A DNA stretch of 58,524 nt from a bacterium (GCA_919901565.1 CAKKPE010000113.1:1-58524), one strand, 5' to 3'. Numbered from the stretch's first letter, positions 34,322 through 43,141 are shown. Translations and numbers: made by a program. The notes: a model not told the origin generated them from the sequence alone.

Positions 34322-36067
34322 ATGAAAATCAAACTGATCGATCCGGCCCTCAAAGATTCTCACATGAGGCATACCGGAAAGGAGGTCCGCTCCCTCTGGT
34401 TCCCGAGGCTCAGCCTCCCTTTGGTCGCCGCCCTCACACCGGCAAGGCATGAGGTCACGATCACAGACGAAACCGTAGAAGCCCTGGATATGAACGAGCC
34501 CGTGGACCTTGTGGGGATCGGGGCCATGAGCACCTATATCCCCCGTGCCTATGAGATCGCTGACGCCTACCGCTCCAAAGGGGTCCCTGTGGTCATGGGA
34601 GGGATCCATTCTTCCTTCATGCCCGAAGAGGCGCTACAGCATGCTGACGCCGTGGTGGTGGGCGAGGCTGAAAATGTATGGAAGAAAGTGATCGGAGACG
34701 CCGAAAAAGGACGGATGAATGGGATCTATAAGTCCGAAAAACCCGCCGATATGGGAAGGATCCCCATGCCGCGCCTGGACCTTTTGAAACGGGACCGGTA
34801 CATGACCGCCAATTCGCTCCAGACCACGCGGGGGTGCCCGTTCTCCTGCGACTTCTGCTCCGTGACTGAATTCTTCGGCAATACCTATCGTTTCCGTCCT
34901 GTTGAGGACGTGGTGGCCGAGGTGCGAGAGCTCAAGGAGCGGTTCCAGGCCAGGTTCGTGGCCTTTGTGGACGACAACATCGTGGGCAACCGGAAATATG
35001 CCAGGGAGCTCTTTACCGCCCTGATCCCGCTCCATATCAAATGGGGGAGCCAGGGCTCGCTCACCATGGCCGGAGATGTTGAACTACTGAAGCTTGCGCA
35101 GAAGAGCGGGTGTGTCTCCATGTTCGTGGGGATCGAGTCTCTGTCGGACGAGACCCTGAAGGCCGCAAATAAAAAAATGAATAAGGTTTCGGAATATGAA
35201 GAATCCATCAGAAAGATCCATGACCACGGGATCATGATCAATGCGGGGTTCATCTTCGGGTTCGATACCGACGATGAGGGGGTTTTTGAGCGTACGGTCC
35301 GCTTTGTGGAGAAGAACCGGATCACGCTCCCCACTTACCATATCCTGACGCCGCTCCCGGGGACCAGGCTGTTTCATAAACTGCAGGACCAGGGGAGGAT
35401 ATTCGATTATAACTGGGGGAAGTATAATTCCGGAAACGCGGTCTTTTATCCTAAACTCATGACGCCGGAGACGCTTCAGGAGGGATACTTCTGGGCATTC
35501 CATGAAACCTACAAATTCAGCTCTATCGCCAGGCGTGTCCTGCATCCTCAGCCGAGGCTCTTACCCAGGATTGCCCTGAACTACGGTTATCGGCGGATCG
35601 TGGAAAGGAGCCCGGATGGGAAGATCCCCAGGTTCTCCAAGATCTTCAACAGGATCCCGGAGATCATCCCTTCCAGGGAGAAGATCACGGCAGCGCTCGA
35701 TCATACGGCCAAAGGCGCCGTGGAGACCTCGGCAAAAATCATGGACTTCCTCAGGATTCGGATCCGAAAGATCGGGTCCGAGCCGGTATTCCAGTTGGAC
35801 CTGCAAGGCGTGCTGGACAGGGTATCGGCCCGCAAGCTCTGGAGCAAGAGCCGTCAGGCGGTCCGGCAGGGTGCCAAGATCGTGATTATCAATTTTCAGG
35901 AGGTCCGCGCAATTACCCCGAGTGCTTTCAAGATCCTTCTCTTTAAAAAGCGCATGATCAAACGGTACAAGGAACGGATCAAGTTTATTAACATCGATCC
36001 CCGTTACGCGGAGACCATCCGGGGGATCACTGGATTTCAGATCTATCACGGAAAGGAGACCCATTAG
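34322..36067 (+). CDS. B12-binding radical SAM protein with STAS-like C-terminal domain
   Basis: A 581-residue enzyme. An N-terminal cobalamin-binding-like Rossmann domain (about 1-140) contains LVGIGAMSTYIPRAYEIADA and VVMGGIHSSFMPEEAL. The radical SAM core has CPFSCDFC (Cys172, Cys176, Cys179) and continues with FVAFVDDNIVGNRKYARELF and GVFERTVRFVEKN. A middle region (about 370-470) is typical of B12-radical SAM proteins of the DUF4070 type. Residues 485-581 (FQLDLQGVLDR, KIVIINFQEVRAITPSAFKI, IKFINIDPRYAETIRGITGF) resemble a STAS/anti-anti-sigma fold. Substrate unknown; the family includes methyltransferases. The next gene starts at the base after its stop, so they are cotranscribed. Confidence 0.88.
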   Translation: MKIKLIDPALKDSHMRHTGKEVRSLWFPRLSLPLVAALTPARHEVTITDETVEALDMNEPVDLVGIGAMSTYIPRAYEIADAYRSKGVPVVMGGIHSSFMPEEALQHADAVVVGEAENVWKKVIGDAEKGRMNGIYKSEKPADMGRIPMPRLDLLKRDRYMTANSLQTTRGCPFSCDFCSVTEFFGNTYRFRPVEDVVAEVRELKERFQARFVAFVDDNIVGNRKYARELFTALIPLHIKWGSQGSLTMAGDVELLKLAQKSGCVSMFVGIESLSDETLKAANKKMNKVSEYEESIRKIHDHGIMINAGFIFGFDTDDEGVFERTVRFVEKNRITLPTYHILTPLPGTRLFHKLQDQGRIFDYNWGKYNSGNAVFYPKLMTPETLQEGYFWAFHETYKFSSIARRVLHPQPRLLPRIALNYGYRRIVERSPDGKIPRFSKIFNRIPEIIPSREKITAALDHTAKGAVETSAKIMDFLRIRIRKIGSEPVFQLDLQGVLDRVSARKLWSKSRQAVRQGAKIVIINFQEVRAITPSAFKILLFKKRMIKRYKERIKFINIDPRYAETIRGITGFQIYHGKETH

Positions 36068-37846
36068 ATGCCCGTTATTTCACCGCTTTGCGGCCGCGCC
36101 CTCAGGGGCCTTGTTCTTTTCATGTTCATCACCGCCATGCTCATCTCCGGAACAACCATCACCGCCAATGCAAAGACAAACGCCTATCAGGAGATCACCT
36201 CACGGATACTGAACCTCTTCCCTGCCTTCGCCGGCAAGGTGCAGGATGTGCAGGGGTCAACGGTTGTGATCCAGGCGGCGCCGGGTTCCCCGGTCGCATC
36301 CGGCTCCTACCTCATGATTAAAAAAGAGACCGCAAAAGGGGCCACACAGTCGGTTATTGTCCGCGTAACCGGGGTTTCCGGCCAGGAAATCCGAGCGGAA
36401 AGAATCGGGAAACAGGAGATCAAAAAAGGAGATCCGGTCACGGGATGGCCGAGGCCCCTTCCTGTCGCTCTCGTCCCCATGTCCAGGGAAGCGCTCGGTG
36501 TTCTCATGGAATATTCTCCGGCCAATGGTGACCTCGCCCCGATACGGAATGAAGACGTGCTCGCAACCATGATTGAGAACCATTATGCGGATTTTTCAAC
36601 CGCCGAAAAGATGGACCTTTCGGTCCTGGGGTCCGCCTTGAAGACCCCGCTCATCCTTGAAGTCAAGATCCTCTCGGGTTTCGGGGAGAATATTCTGCAA
36701 ATGGCGCCTTATGCCGTTGAAACAGGAGCCGGGCTCGACACCTTTTCAGTCCTGCTTTCGTCCCGGAGTACTGCCATGGCTGAGGCACGGCCCCTGCCTG
36801 CTCCAGTCCCGGCTGAAACCACGGCCGCCGCTCCCCATCAGCAGGGCGTAGATATTCTTTCCGCTGACAGACCGGAAACCGAGGAGGCCGCCGCGCCTTT
36901 GGCGCTCCCCATGACCGCAGCCGGCAGCGCTGTCCAACCCGCCATGCCCAAACTCCCCCCATTGCAAGGATTTAATGATCCGGCACACTGGGTACGGATC
37001 CTCAAACTGGACCAACGGATCATGTCCATGGCCGCAGGAAACTTTACGGGAGATAGCAATCGGGCGTTGGCTATCGGGGTGCCGGGGAAGATTCAGATTT
37101 ATACGCTCCGTCAGGAAATGCTGAGGGTGAGCCAGAGACTCGAAGATCAGGATCTCAGCACACTTTTCTGGCTGGAGGCATATGATTTGAACGGAGATGG
37201 CGTAGACGAGATCATCGTCAACACGGATGAAGGAGTGCTTGTTATCACACACCAGCAAGGATCGCTCCGGATCGTACATCGCCGGAAAGGGCTTTTTATC
37301 CGCAGAACCGGGAGCGAACTCTATGCCCAGACCCTTTCCGGCCTGCAACTCGGAGGAGGTCCCGTGCATGCCGTCCGGTGGAATAACAATGACTGGCAGG
37401 AGGGAGAAGAACTCAAAGGTCCAGGCTCCGAGAATCTCTTTGCCCTCGTTGAGGCCTCTTCGGAGTCTGGGCTTTATCTGAGCGCAGACCATCATCTCAT
37501 GAAGGCTGAGACACCAGTCTCCTCTGAGACATGCGGCCAGACCGATGCCCCTGCGCTGATCGCGGTGGATTATCCATTGTTTGCGCGCGGCATCGCAGTG
37601 TCCGGCGGCGCCCTCTGCCTCAAGAACCGCGATACGGGTTGGCCGCAGGTCGGGAAGATGAAATATACCGGGGGCGGAAGCGCCCTCTTTCTGCCGATCG
37701 AAGGAGAAGCGAGTCTCTCTCCTTCCTTCCGGGGCTACCTTGCTGATATCGCGCTTGACGATCTGGACGGGGACGGCGAAGGGGAGATTCTCGTCTTACA
37801 GATCATCAAAGGCATCTCAGGAGGGGCCTACGTATTGATGTACTAA
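36068..37846 (+). CDS. Exported FG-GAP/VCBS-like protein of unknown function
   Basis: A 592-residue protein with a signal peptide (LFMFITAMLISGTTITANAK, cleavage near residue 36). Residues 40-215 form a domain with no recognised motif (NLFPAFAGKVQDVQGSTVVI). A Pro/Ala-rich linker (about 240-300) follows. The C-terminal half has beta-propeller-like repeats with Asp-rich calcium-loop motifs, DLNGDGVDEIIV near 374 and DLDGDGEGEILV near 565. It should be periplasmic or outer-membrane associated. The ATG directly abuts the stop of the B12-radical SAM gene, so translation is probably coupled and the functions may be linked, for example in envelope or lipid modification (inference). Confidence 0.8.
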   Translation: MPVISPLCGRALRGLVLFMFITAMLISGTTITANAKTNAYQEITSRILNLFPAFAGKVQDVQGSTVVIQAAPGSPVASGSYLMIKKETAKGATQSVIVRVTGVSGQEIRAERIGKQEIKKGDPVTGWPRPLPVALVPMSREALGVLMEYSPANGDLAPIRNEDVLATMIENHYADFSTAEKMDLSVLGSALKTPLILEVKILSGFGENILQMAPYAVETGAGLDTFSVLLSSRSTAMAEARPLPAPVPAETTAAAPHQQGVDILSADRPETEEAAAPLALPMTAAGSAVQPAMPKLPPLQGFNDPAHWVRILKLDQRIMSMAAGNFTGDSNRALAIGVPGKIQIYTLRQEMLRVSQRLEDQDLSTLFWLEAYDLNGDGVDEIIVNTDEGVLVITHQQGSLRIVHRRKGLFIRRTGSELYAQTLSGLQLGGGPVHAVRWNNNDWQEGEELKGPGSENLFALVEASSESGLYLSADHHLMKAETPVSSETCGQTDAPALIAVDYPLFARGIAVSGGALCLKNRDTGWPQVGKMKYTGGGSALFLPIEGEASLSPSFRGYLADIALDDLDGDGEGEILVLQIIKGISGGAYVLMY

Positions 37847-37927
37847 TAGCGCCTGATATCGGCTCTCGGGCTGTTATACACCCTATCCCACACTCTCTCC
37901 GAACTGTTGATAACAGATCCATAAACG

Positions 37928-37962
37928 AAAAACCCCTCTTCCCGAACGGGGAGAGGGGTTTC
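37928..37962. terminator. Bidirectional terminator
   Basis: AAACCCCTCT pairs with AGAGGGGTTT, with further CCG/GGG pairing inside, between convergent genes ending at 37846 (plus) and 37985 (minus). On the minus strand the stem is followed by TTTTTCG. Confidence 0.8.
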
Positions 37963-37984
37963 CGGTTTCCAATAAACTCCAGAA

Positions 37985-39250
37985 TTAGAACATGAACTGT
38001 AACTCCACATCCCAGATGTTGCTCTGTTCCCCGTACTCGCTACTTGACGTTGTACCAATCTTGGTATCGTCAGAGGTGTCAAGCGTGTAGGAAGCCGTGA
38101 TCTTCAGGTTTTCCCTAGGGGCAAAGACGATGGCCGGCGTCCAGTAGCTGTCCTTGGAATCGCCGGATGTGACCGAGCCATCGTCATAGATATCGTAGCG
38201 CAGGATGCCCATGAGATTGTTCGTAATCTTGTAGTCCGCCTCAATGGAATAGGCCTTGTCATCGTCCTCCCCGCTGCCGGTGTTGACATCCTTATCCCAT
38301 ACGTAGGCGGCCAGCAGGTCCAGGGGACCCATCCGGAGATTGGCCGAGAGATCATAGATCCTGAACTTGCTGTTCTCCAGGATGGGATTCGCCACCGCAG
38401 AATCAAACTTCTCCGATCCCATATTGGCCTGGTAGGCCAGGAATGAGATGGAGCTTCCCTCGATCGGGCCTTCGGGCATCTCCCCTCTCAGGACGATGTA
38501 GACATCCTTGTTGCTCTCAATCCCCCCTGTGCTCGTTGTAAGCTTGGCATTGAAGTTCCCCCCCTTCTTGTCCGCAACACCCACGGCCCAGAACGCGGGA
38601 CCGGTATAACCGTAGTACTCAATCCCGGTCGTGGTCCCCAGATCTGAGAGGGCTAACGGATGAGATTTGGGAGCGTCCAATGCCCGTTTCTGGTCCGAAA
38701 ATGAGGTCCATTCCGTGGGAGTGAAGCCCCCGACTCTTACGTTGGCTAGGGAAGTTCCGCCGATGTTGGTCCACCCAACGAAATAATTCGCCAGTTCAGT
38801 TTCAGCCTCACCAGCCGGCATTTCAAACTCCATCCAGACCGGGATGTTCTCAGCAATGGTGCCCGATGCAAAGATAGCACCGAAGAGCGTGCTCCCCACG
38901 GTCGAGGAGATGCTGTCACCAGATGCATCCTGTTCCTGTTTCTCGAAGATCCGGATCTTGCCCCGAACACCCATCAGGTTCCCGAGACGCTCGTCCAGGG
39001 TCAGGTCGTCCGTGATAGCGGTCTTACCCTTGGTGGATCCATCCTGCTCCCCGGGGATCTGGAAACCGTTCCGCATGAATTTCTCGCCGTAGTAGTTGAG
39101 GCGTGGGAAGGTGAGGGTATGGCAGGTATTGCAGGCAAGTCCGTACTTTCTGGCAAAAGCGGATGTGGCCCATGCATTTGGGGAGAGCATGACCATGCTC
39201 ATTGCAAACACAAACAGGCCGATAATTGAACCCTTCAAAATTCCTCTCAT
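37985..39250 (-). CDS. Monoheme cytochrome-porin fusion, Cyc2-like
   Basis: A 421-residue outer-membrane protein. A signal peptide (cleavage near residue 29, NAWA) is followed at once by a single c-type haem site in FARKYGLACNTCHTLTFPRL and NYYGEKFMRNGFQIPG. The rest is predicted beta-barrel: alternating strands such as SKFRIYDLSANLRMGPLDLL and a terminal aromatic in WDVELQFMF. This layout (one N-terminal CxxCH, then a porin of about 16 strands) matches Cyc2-type fused cytochrome-porins, which move electrons across the outer membrane in iron oxidisers. Sequence identity to Cyc2 was not computed. It has its own promoter with a leader shared with the decaheme gene at 42857. AAAAGGAGG precedes the ATG. 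Confidence 0.82.
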   Translation of the reverse strand: MRGILKGSIIGLFVFAMSMVMLSPNAWATSAFARKYGLACNTCHTLTFPRLNYYGEKFMRNGFQIPGEQDGSTKGKTAITDDLTLDERLGNLMGVRGKIRIFEKQEQDASGDSISSTVGSTLFGAIFASGTIAENIPVWMEFEMPAGEAETELANYFVGWTNIGGTSLANVRVGGFTPTEWTSFSDQKRALDAPKSHPLALSDLGTTTGIEYYGYTGPAFWAVGVADKKGGNFNAKLTTSTGGIESNKDVYIVLRGEMPEGPIEGSSISFLAYQANMGSEKFDSAVANPILENSKFRIYDLSANLRMGPLDLLAAYVWDKDVNTGSGEDDDKAYSIEADYKITNNLMGILRYDIYDDGSVTSGDSKDSYWTPAIVFAPRENLKITASYTLDTSDDTKIGTTSSSEYGEQSNIWDVELQFMF

Positions 39251-39336
39251 AACTGTCCTCCTTTTCTTCTTGATTAGTTTAGAATCAGGTACAATCTTTT
39301 ACCCCATCTCACCTCCTTTCAACCTCATTCAGCTGA

Positions 39337-39511
39337 GAGAATACGCTCTCCGCTTTTGTCCGCCCTTGAATTTAAGATGGGCGTTTTTAAAATAGGAATA
39401 TCCAAATTATACAAATGTTTATAATGTAAATTATAAAAAACGGATAAACTATACCAAGGTCATTTTCATCTGTCAAGAAAAAAAGTCAATCTATTATTAA
39501 CAATAATTTGT
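39337..39511 (-). promoter_or_regulatory. Conserved cytochrome leader, copy 2 (upstream of Cyc2-like gene)
   Basis: A 175-bp segment nearly duplicated at 42965-43141, both upstream of cytochrome genes. It includes the promoter TTGACA (39476-39471), a 17-bp spacer and TATAGT (39453-39448). The transcribed leader carries a hairpin CGCCC/GGGCG (39383-39361) and a second hairpin GAGAGCGTATTCTC (39350-39337). Both hairpins are conserved in the other copy, with G-C here versus G-U there in the first stem. Confidence 0.8.
39448..39476 (-). promoter_or_regulatory. Promoter of the Cyc2-like gene
   Basis: TTGACA (39476-39471) and TATAGT (39453-39448) with 17-bp spacing on the minus strand predict a leader of about 190 nt. 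Confidence 0.85.
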
Positions 39512-39544
39512 AAAAAAAGGGGAGCGGATTGACCGCTCCCCTTT
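39512..39544 (-). terminator. Terminator of the MtrB/PioB-like gene
   Basis: On the minus strand GGGGAGCGG pairs with CCGCTCCCC around TCAAT, followed by a run of seven T. It lies 27 bp after the porin stop codon at 39571. Confidence 0.92.
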
Positions 39545-39570
39545 GCATGCATCTTCCTGTTCAGTACCGC

Positions 39571-41868
39571 TTAGAACGAATAGGTAGCGGTCACATAGAC
39601 GGTGTTCACCTTGTAGGGCTTGTAGTACGTGTCCATGCTGAGAAGGCCATTGTAAACATCGCTGGTATTGGTCTTGATCGGGCTATAACCGTCATACAAG
39701 TAGTCATCGATGGTCCATCTCTCGTACTTGTAGCCCAGGGTCGTGGTCCAGGCCTTGCTGAGCTTGTAGTTCAACCTGGCACAGACTGTGGCCAGCCTGG
39801 TGTCGTCCATATTCCCGAAGTCCATGGGTTTGAAGGCATTGTTGTCCATATTCGAGTTGCTATACGGACTGGCAGGAGCAATACCCACAGCACTGGCAAA
39901 GTCAACCTTGCCGTTGGACTTGGAATATGTGCCGTTGAGGTCCAGGTCCAGCAGGCCCTCGATGATCCCGACTTCAGCGCCCAGACCGATGGTGTTCACG
40001 ATGTCCGTAATCTCAGCAGTCCAGTTGCTTGGATCCGACACATCGGAGTATGTCGCGGAAAACGGATCACCGGCTTGAGAGGGCGTCCACTGGCGGCTGC
40101 GCTGCATGGATTTCTGGTTTTCGTAGGTGTAGAAGGCATTCAGGGTCAGCCTCTTGTTCACCTCGTAGTCAGCGTCCACGGTCCCGGTGTAATTCCTGTC
40201 ATCCTGGAGCCCGAATTCGGAATCCTTGTAGTCGTCCTTGCCGTAGGAGAGTTCCAGGTTCAGATTCAGCTTGTCATTGGGCATGAGGGTCGCTGCAGCC
40301 GAGGCCTTGAGACCATCTTTGGACGCGGCATAGAACTTGCGCATCCAGGGGAGTTCGCCAGATGTGTAGTCCGGATAATCCGAATCCTTCTTGAAATACT
40401 CCAGAGAGAGCCGTCCGGTGGCCCAGTCCAGTACCCGGCTGTCGAGGGATATCTTGTAGATATCCTCATCCTCGCTGTCGGCGGATCCATTGGAAAAGGA
40501 GTTGGTCTCTTTTTCGTAGCCCACGGTCAGTGTCGTCCGGTCCATAAGCTCATAGGCGAGTTCCAGCTCTGCGATCCGCTTGATGTAGCTTACGTAATTC
40601 GGGGTTGAGGACCCCTCGATGGTCGCATCGGACCGCACATAGTTGGCGATGGTCAGCTCATCGGTCTTGTTCCTGCGCTGATCGTATTTGTACCGCACCT
40701 TGACGTCGAGCTTCTCAGCAGGACGCGAGGTCAGAATCAGGTCATAGAGCCGCGTATCCACCTGGGCATTCACGGAGTTTGCAGGCAGAGCAAGCGGATA
40801 ACCTGCGATCGCTGTATTCGTGGTCACCGGCATTAGATCATCATCCTGTTTGGCATAGCCGTAGGCGATGTTCGCGGTCGCCCGGGTATCGTACACGGGA
40901 AGAAGCGTCGAGAGTGTGGTATTGATACTGTCAAAAGTGTTATCCGGGGGAAGCGATGTCCTTCCTGTGCTCGAGCCGGTGAGATAGCTCGATGAGTAAG
41001 CCGCGATAGAACTTGTTGCACTAACGTTTCGGGGGTCTCCCACGGGAATATCCGTATCATCGTCGATACGGAATGGGTTGTCATAAAGTACCGACAGGTT
41101 ATGGTTGTTAAATGTCGAATGCCCGTAGCTCAGATTGGCATAGTAGGGCTTGGTGGCGTATTCACCCTTGAGCCCGTATTTGGTGGTCGTATAATCAATG
41201 GGCTCGGGGATTTCCACGGCATTACTGAACCCGAAGGTCCCGCCGAAGGGCCTGGAGCCGTCCCGCCTTTCCTGGGAAAAATCGAAACCGAATGTGAAGG
41301 GATCAAAACCCATCCATTCGAGTCCGGCTGCAAAGGTGTCCCGTTTCAGGGAGAGATCGATCTCATTGGCCGCATTGACGTAGGGGCTCAGCCGGGTCGC
41401 CAGATCGTTCGTGGTCGAACTATTGTTCTGTGGTAAGGTATTGTTCTGGAGATCGGTCTGCATGGCATCGGGCAAAGACAGGACACCGGAGCCATTCCCG
41501 GAGTACAAGGTCGGGGCATCATAAGCGAAATTATGTCCCATCCGGTTGAACTTCAGATTGAACCGGTAGACACCGAAACTCCCTTCCTGCAGGCTCAGCC
41601 CCAGATCTTCCTGAGACCTGGCATTCAGCAGGAACTTCCGGTAGAGGTTGGCACCCTCTGGCGCCGAATAGAGATTCATCTTCACCGAAGCCCCGTAGTT
41701 GGAGTTGGTCTGATACCGGTATTCATTGAACTTGGCATTGTCTTCGTCCCCGCCGAAATACTCAATACCGGCGGAAACTTTTCCAGAAACATCATCGGCA
41801 GCCATCCCCCGTACGGCAGGGAGGAGTACCAGGACACAGGTGCAAAATATATAAGTCCATAGTTTCAT
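39571..41868 (-). CDS. MtrB/PioB-family decaheme-associated outer membrane porin
   Basis: A 765-residue protein with a signal peptide (MKLWTYIFCTCVLVLLPAVR, cleavage after GMA). A large beta-barrel of about 26-28 strands follows, ending in the outer-membrane signature VYVTATYSF. N-terminal KVSAGIEYFGGDEDNAKFNE and strands such as FGVYRFNLKFNRMGHNFAYD are typical of MtrB/PioB. In the family the barrel sheathes a decaheme cytochrome to carry electrons across the outer membrane. The gene for such a cytochrome ends 29 bp upstream, and AAAGGAGG precedes this ATG. The pair forms an MtrAB-type porin-cytochrome complex. No extracellular MtrC-type cytochrome is encoded in the window. Confidence 0.92.
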   Translation of the reverse strand: MKLWTYIFCTCVLVLLPAVRGMAADDVSGKVSAGIEYFGGDEDNAKFNEYRYQTNSNYGASVKMNLYSAPEGANLYRKFLLNARSQEDLGLSLQEGSFGVYRFNLKFNRMGHNFAYDAPTLYSGNGSGVLSLPDAMQTDLQNNTLPQNNSSTTNDLATRLSPYVNAANEIDLSLKRDTFAAGLEWMGFDPFTFGFDFSQERRDGSRPFGGTFGFSNAVEIPEPIDYTTTKYGLKGEYATKPYYANLSYGHSTFNNHNLSVLYDNPFRIDDDTDIPVGDPRNVSATSSIAAYSSSYLTGSSTGRTSLPPDNTFDSINTTLSTLLPVYDTRATANIAYGYAKQDDDLMPVTTNTAIAGYPLALPANSVNAQVDTRLYDLILTSRPAEKLDVKVRYKYDQRRNKTDELTIANYVRSDATIEGSSTPNYVSYIKRIAELELAYELMDRTTLTVGYEKETNSFSNGSADSEDEDIYKISLDSRVLDWATGRLSLEYFKKDSDYPDYTSGELPWMRKFYAASKDGLKASAAATLMPNDKLNLNLELSYGKDDYKDSEFGLQDDRNYTGTVDADYEVNKRLTLNAFYTYENQKSMQRSRQWTPSQAGDPFSATYSDVSDPSNWTAEITDIVNTIGLGAEVGIIEGLLDLDLNGTYSKSNGKVDFASAVGIAPASPYSNSNMDNNAFKPMDFGNMDDTRLATVCARLNYKLSKAWTTTLGYKYERWTIDDYLYDGYSPIKTNTSDVYNGLLSMDTYYKPYKVNTVYVTATYSF

Positions 41869-41897
41869 AAATTATTCCTCCTTTCCATGAAAGTCAG

Positions 41898-42857
41898 TTA
41901 TCTCATAAAGGTCTTGCCCGACGGATGGTTACTGCCGTGAATATTGTTATGGCAATTCAGACAATTCCGGTACGCTCCCTGGACTGCAAGCTGCTGAAAG
42001 GTCGTATCCCCTTTACCCGCATCTGCCGGATTTAGTGCACGTATCTGACCCGGATGGCGCGAGTTGGAATGACACGACTGGCAAAGGTACGGGGTCTTCC
42101 TGACCAGGAGCTTGCCGTAACTCGAACCGTGGGGCGTGTGGCAGATCGTGCAATCCTCTGACGCGGGACGGTGCTCAAACAGGAAGGGGCCCCTCTTTTC
42201 AGCGTGGCACTCAAAACATTTTTCATTGACGGTATTGGCCGATATCTGGTGCGGTGCGACCGTACCGTGGGGATTGTGGCAGTCGGTGCAGGTGATCTTG
42301 CCTTCACGGATCGGATGATGGCTGGTGCGCTGGAGTTGGGCCCTGATGGTCCCGTGACACTGGAAGCAGACATCCTTGATATCGGACTTCACCAGGAATT
42401 TCTCATTCCCGCCGTGGACCGAGTGGCAGTTGGTACAGGTCAGCCCTTTGGCTGCATGGGTGCTGCTGTCCCAGAGGGCCTGTTTGCCTTTCTGATGGCA
42501 TTCGAGACAGGTGGCATTGATCTCATGTGCCGAAAGGCTGGTGTCTTTGCCCAGTCTCCGGGCCGTCTCCTTGCCTCCGCCGGCGTCCACATGGACAGCC
42601 ATGGGACCGTGGCAGGTTTCACAGGCATGCCCGGCCGCGGGGGTGCGGCTGTCGCCTTTCTGCCCGTGAACGGTCTTTGCAAAATTGTTCGCCAGTTCTT
42701 CATGGCATCCGGCGCAGGCTTCGGCGCCGGCATACCCTTCCTCAGCGGCTTGCACCGCTCCGCCCTGCCAAAGACTGAAGATGATCACGGCCGCAAACAG
42801 GCTCGCGGGCTTCAGCCATCGGACAGAACATTTCCACCAAACTTGTCTTTTCTCCAT
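41898..42857 (-). CDS. Decaheme c-type cytochrome, MtrA/DmsE family
   Basis: A 319-residue periplasmic protein with a signal peptide (cleavage near AVQA, residue 38). Ten CxxCH haem sites are present: CAGCH, CETCH, CLECH, CTNCH, CFQCH, CTDCH, CFECH, CTICH, CQSCH and CLNCH. Spaced distal histidines (for example HGGNEKF, HHPIREG, HNPHGTV) fit bis-His ligation. Size, haem count and pairing with an MtrB-like porin match MtrA/PioA/DmsE, the periplasmic-to-outer-membrane electron conduit used in metal reduction or iron oxidation. The ATG has AAAGGAGG 6 nt upstream. It is the first gene of the operon and follows a conserved 175-bp promoter-leader shared with the Cyc2-like gene. Confidence 0.95.
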   Translation of the reverse strand: MEKRQVWWKCSVRWLKPASLFAAVIIFSLWQGGAVQAAEEGYAGAEACAGCHEELANNFAKTVHGQKGDSRTPAAGHACETCHGPMAVHVDAGGGKETARRLGKDTSLSAHEINATCLECHQKGKQALWDSSTHAAKGLTCTNCHSVHGGNEKFLVKSDIKDVCFQCHGTIRAQLQRTSHHPIREGKITCTDCHNPHGTVAPHQISANTVNEKCFECHAEKRGPFLFEHRPASEDCTICHTPHGSSYGKLLVRKTPYLCQSCHSNSRHPGQIRALNPADAGKGDTTFQQLAVQGAYRNCLNCHNNIHGSNHPSGKTFMR

Positions 42858-42964
42858 AAAGTCCTCCTTTCTTATTGGGACGTTCTGAATGGGAATTGAA
42901 CAGAATTTTTATTTTAACTACACGATGCTTTTTATTAGACTACCACCTTCCTTTATTTAGTTAA

Positions 42965-43141
42965 GAGAATACGCTCTCCGGTTCAGCATGCCGCACACCC
43001 TTGAATGAGATGGGCGTTCTCGAATAGCAATATCCTAAATAATACAGATGGTTCTAAAATGGGAATGATAGAAAAAATATATCAAGGCTATTTTTACCTG
43101 TCAAGAAAAAAAGCTAAACTATTATTAACAAGGATTTGTAA
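42965..43141 (-). promoter_or_regulatory. Conserved cytochrome leader, copy 1 (upstream of decaheme gene)
   Basis: Nearly duplicated at 39337-39511. Long identical blocks include GAGAATACGCTCTCCG, CCCTTGAAT, GATGGGCGTT and CTGTCAAGAAAAAAAG (plus-strand orientation). The transcribed part has hairpin CGCCC/GGGTG (43016-42996) and hairpin GAGAGCGTATTCTC (42978-42965). The first stem differs from the other copy by a pair-preserving C-to-U change. It does not match the c-di-GMP GEMM or cobalamin riboswitch consensus. Confidence 0.8.
43076..43104 (-). promoter_or_regulatory. Promoter of the decaheme cytochrome operon
   Basis: Minus-strand TTGACA (43104-43099) and TATATT (43081-43076) with a 17-bp spacer predict a leader of about 210 nt before the start at 42857. 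Confidence 0.88.

Noticed and set aside
36257-37495. Minus-strand frames opposite the exported FG-GAP-like protein
   Set aside because: They lack ribosome-binding sites and recognisable domains. The plus-strand frame has a signal peptide, calcium-loop motifs and translational coupling.
39529-40608. Plus-strand open frame of 359 codons opposite the MtrB-like porin
   Set aside because: It is antisense to a well-supported outer-membrane porin with signal peptide and terminal aromatic residue, and its translation shows no known domain.
42858-43141. c-di-GMP (GEMM) riboswitch upstream of the decaheme cytochrome
   Set aside because: GEMM elements precede cytochromes in Geobacter, but the leader lacks the GEMM consensus blocks (GCAAA and GGGACGCAAAGCC). 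Its hairpins are different.
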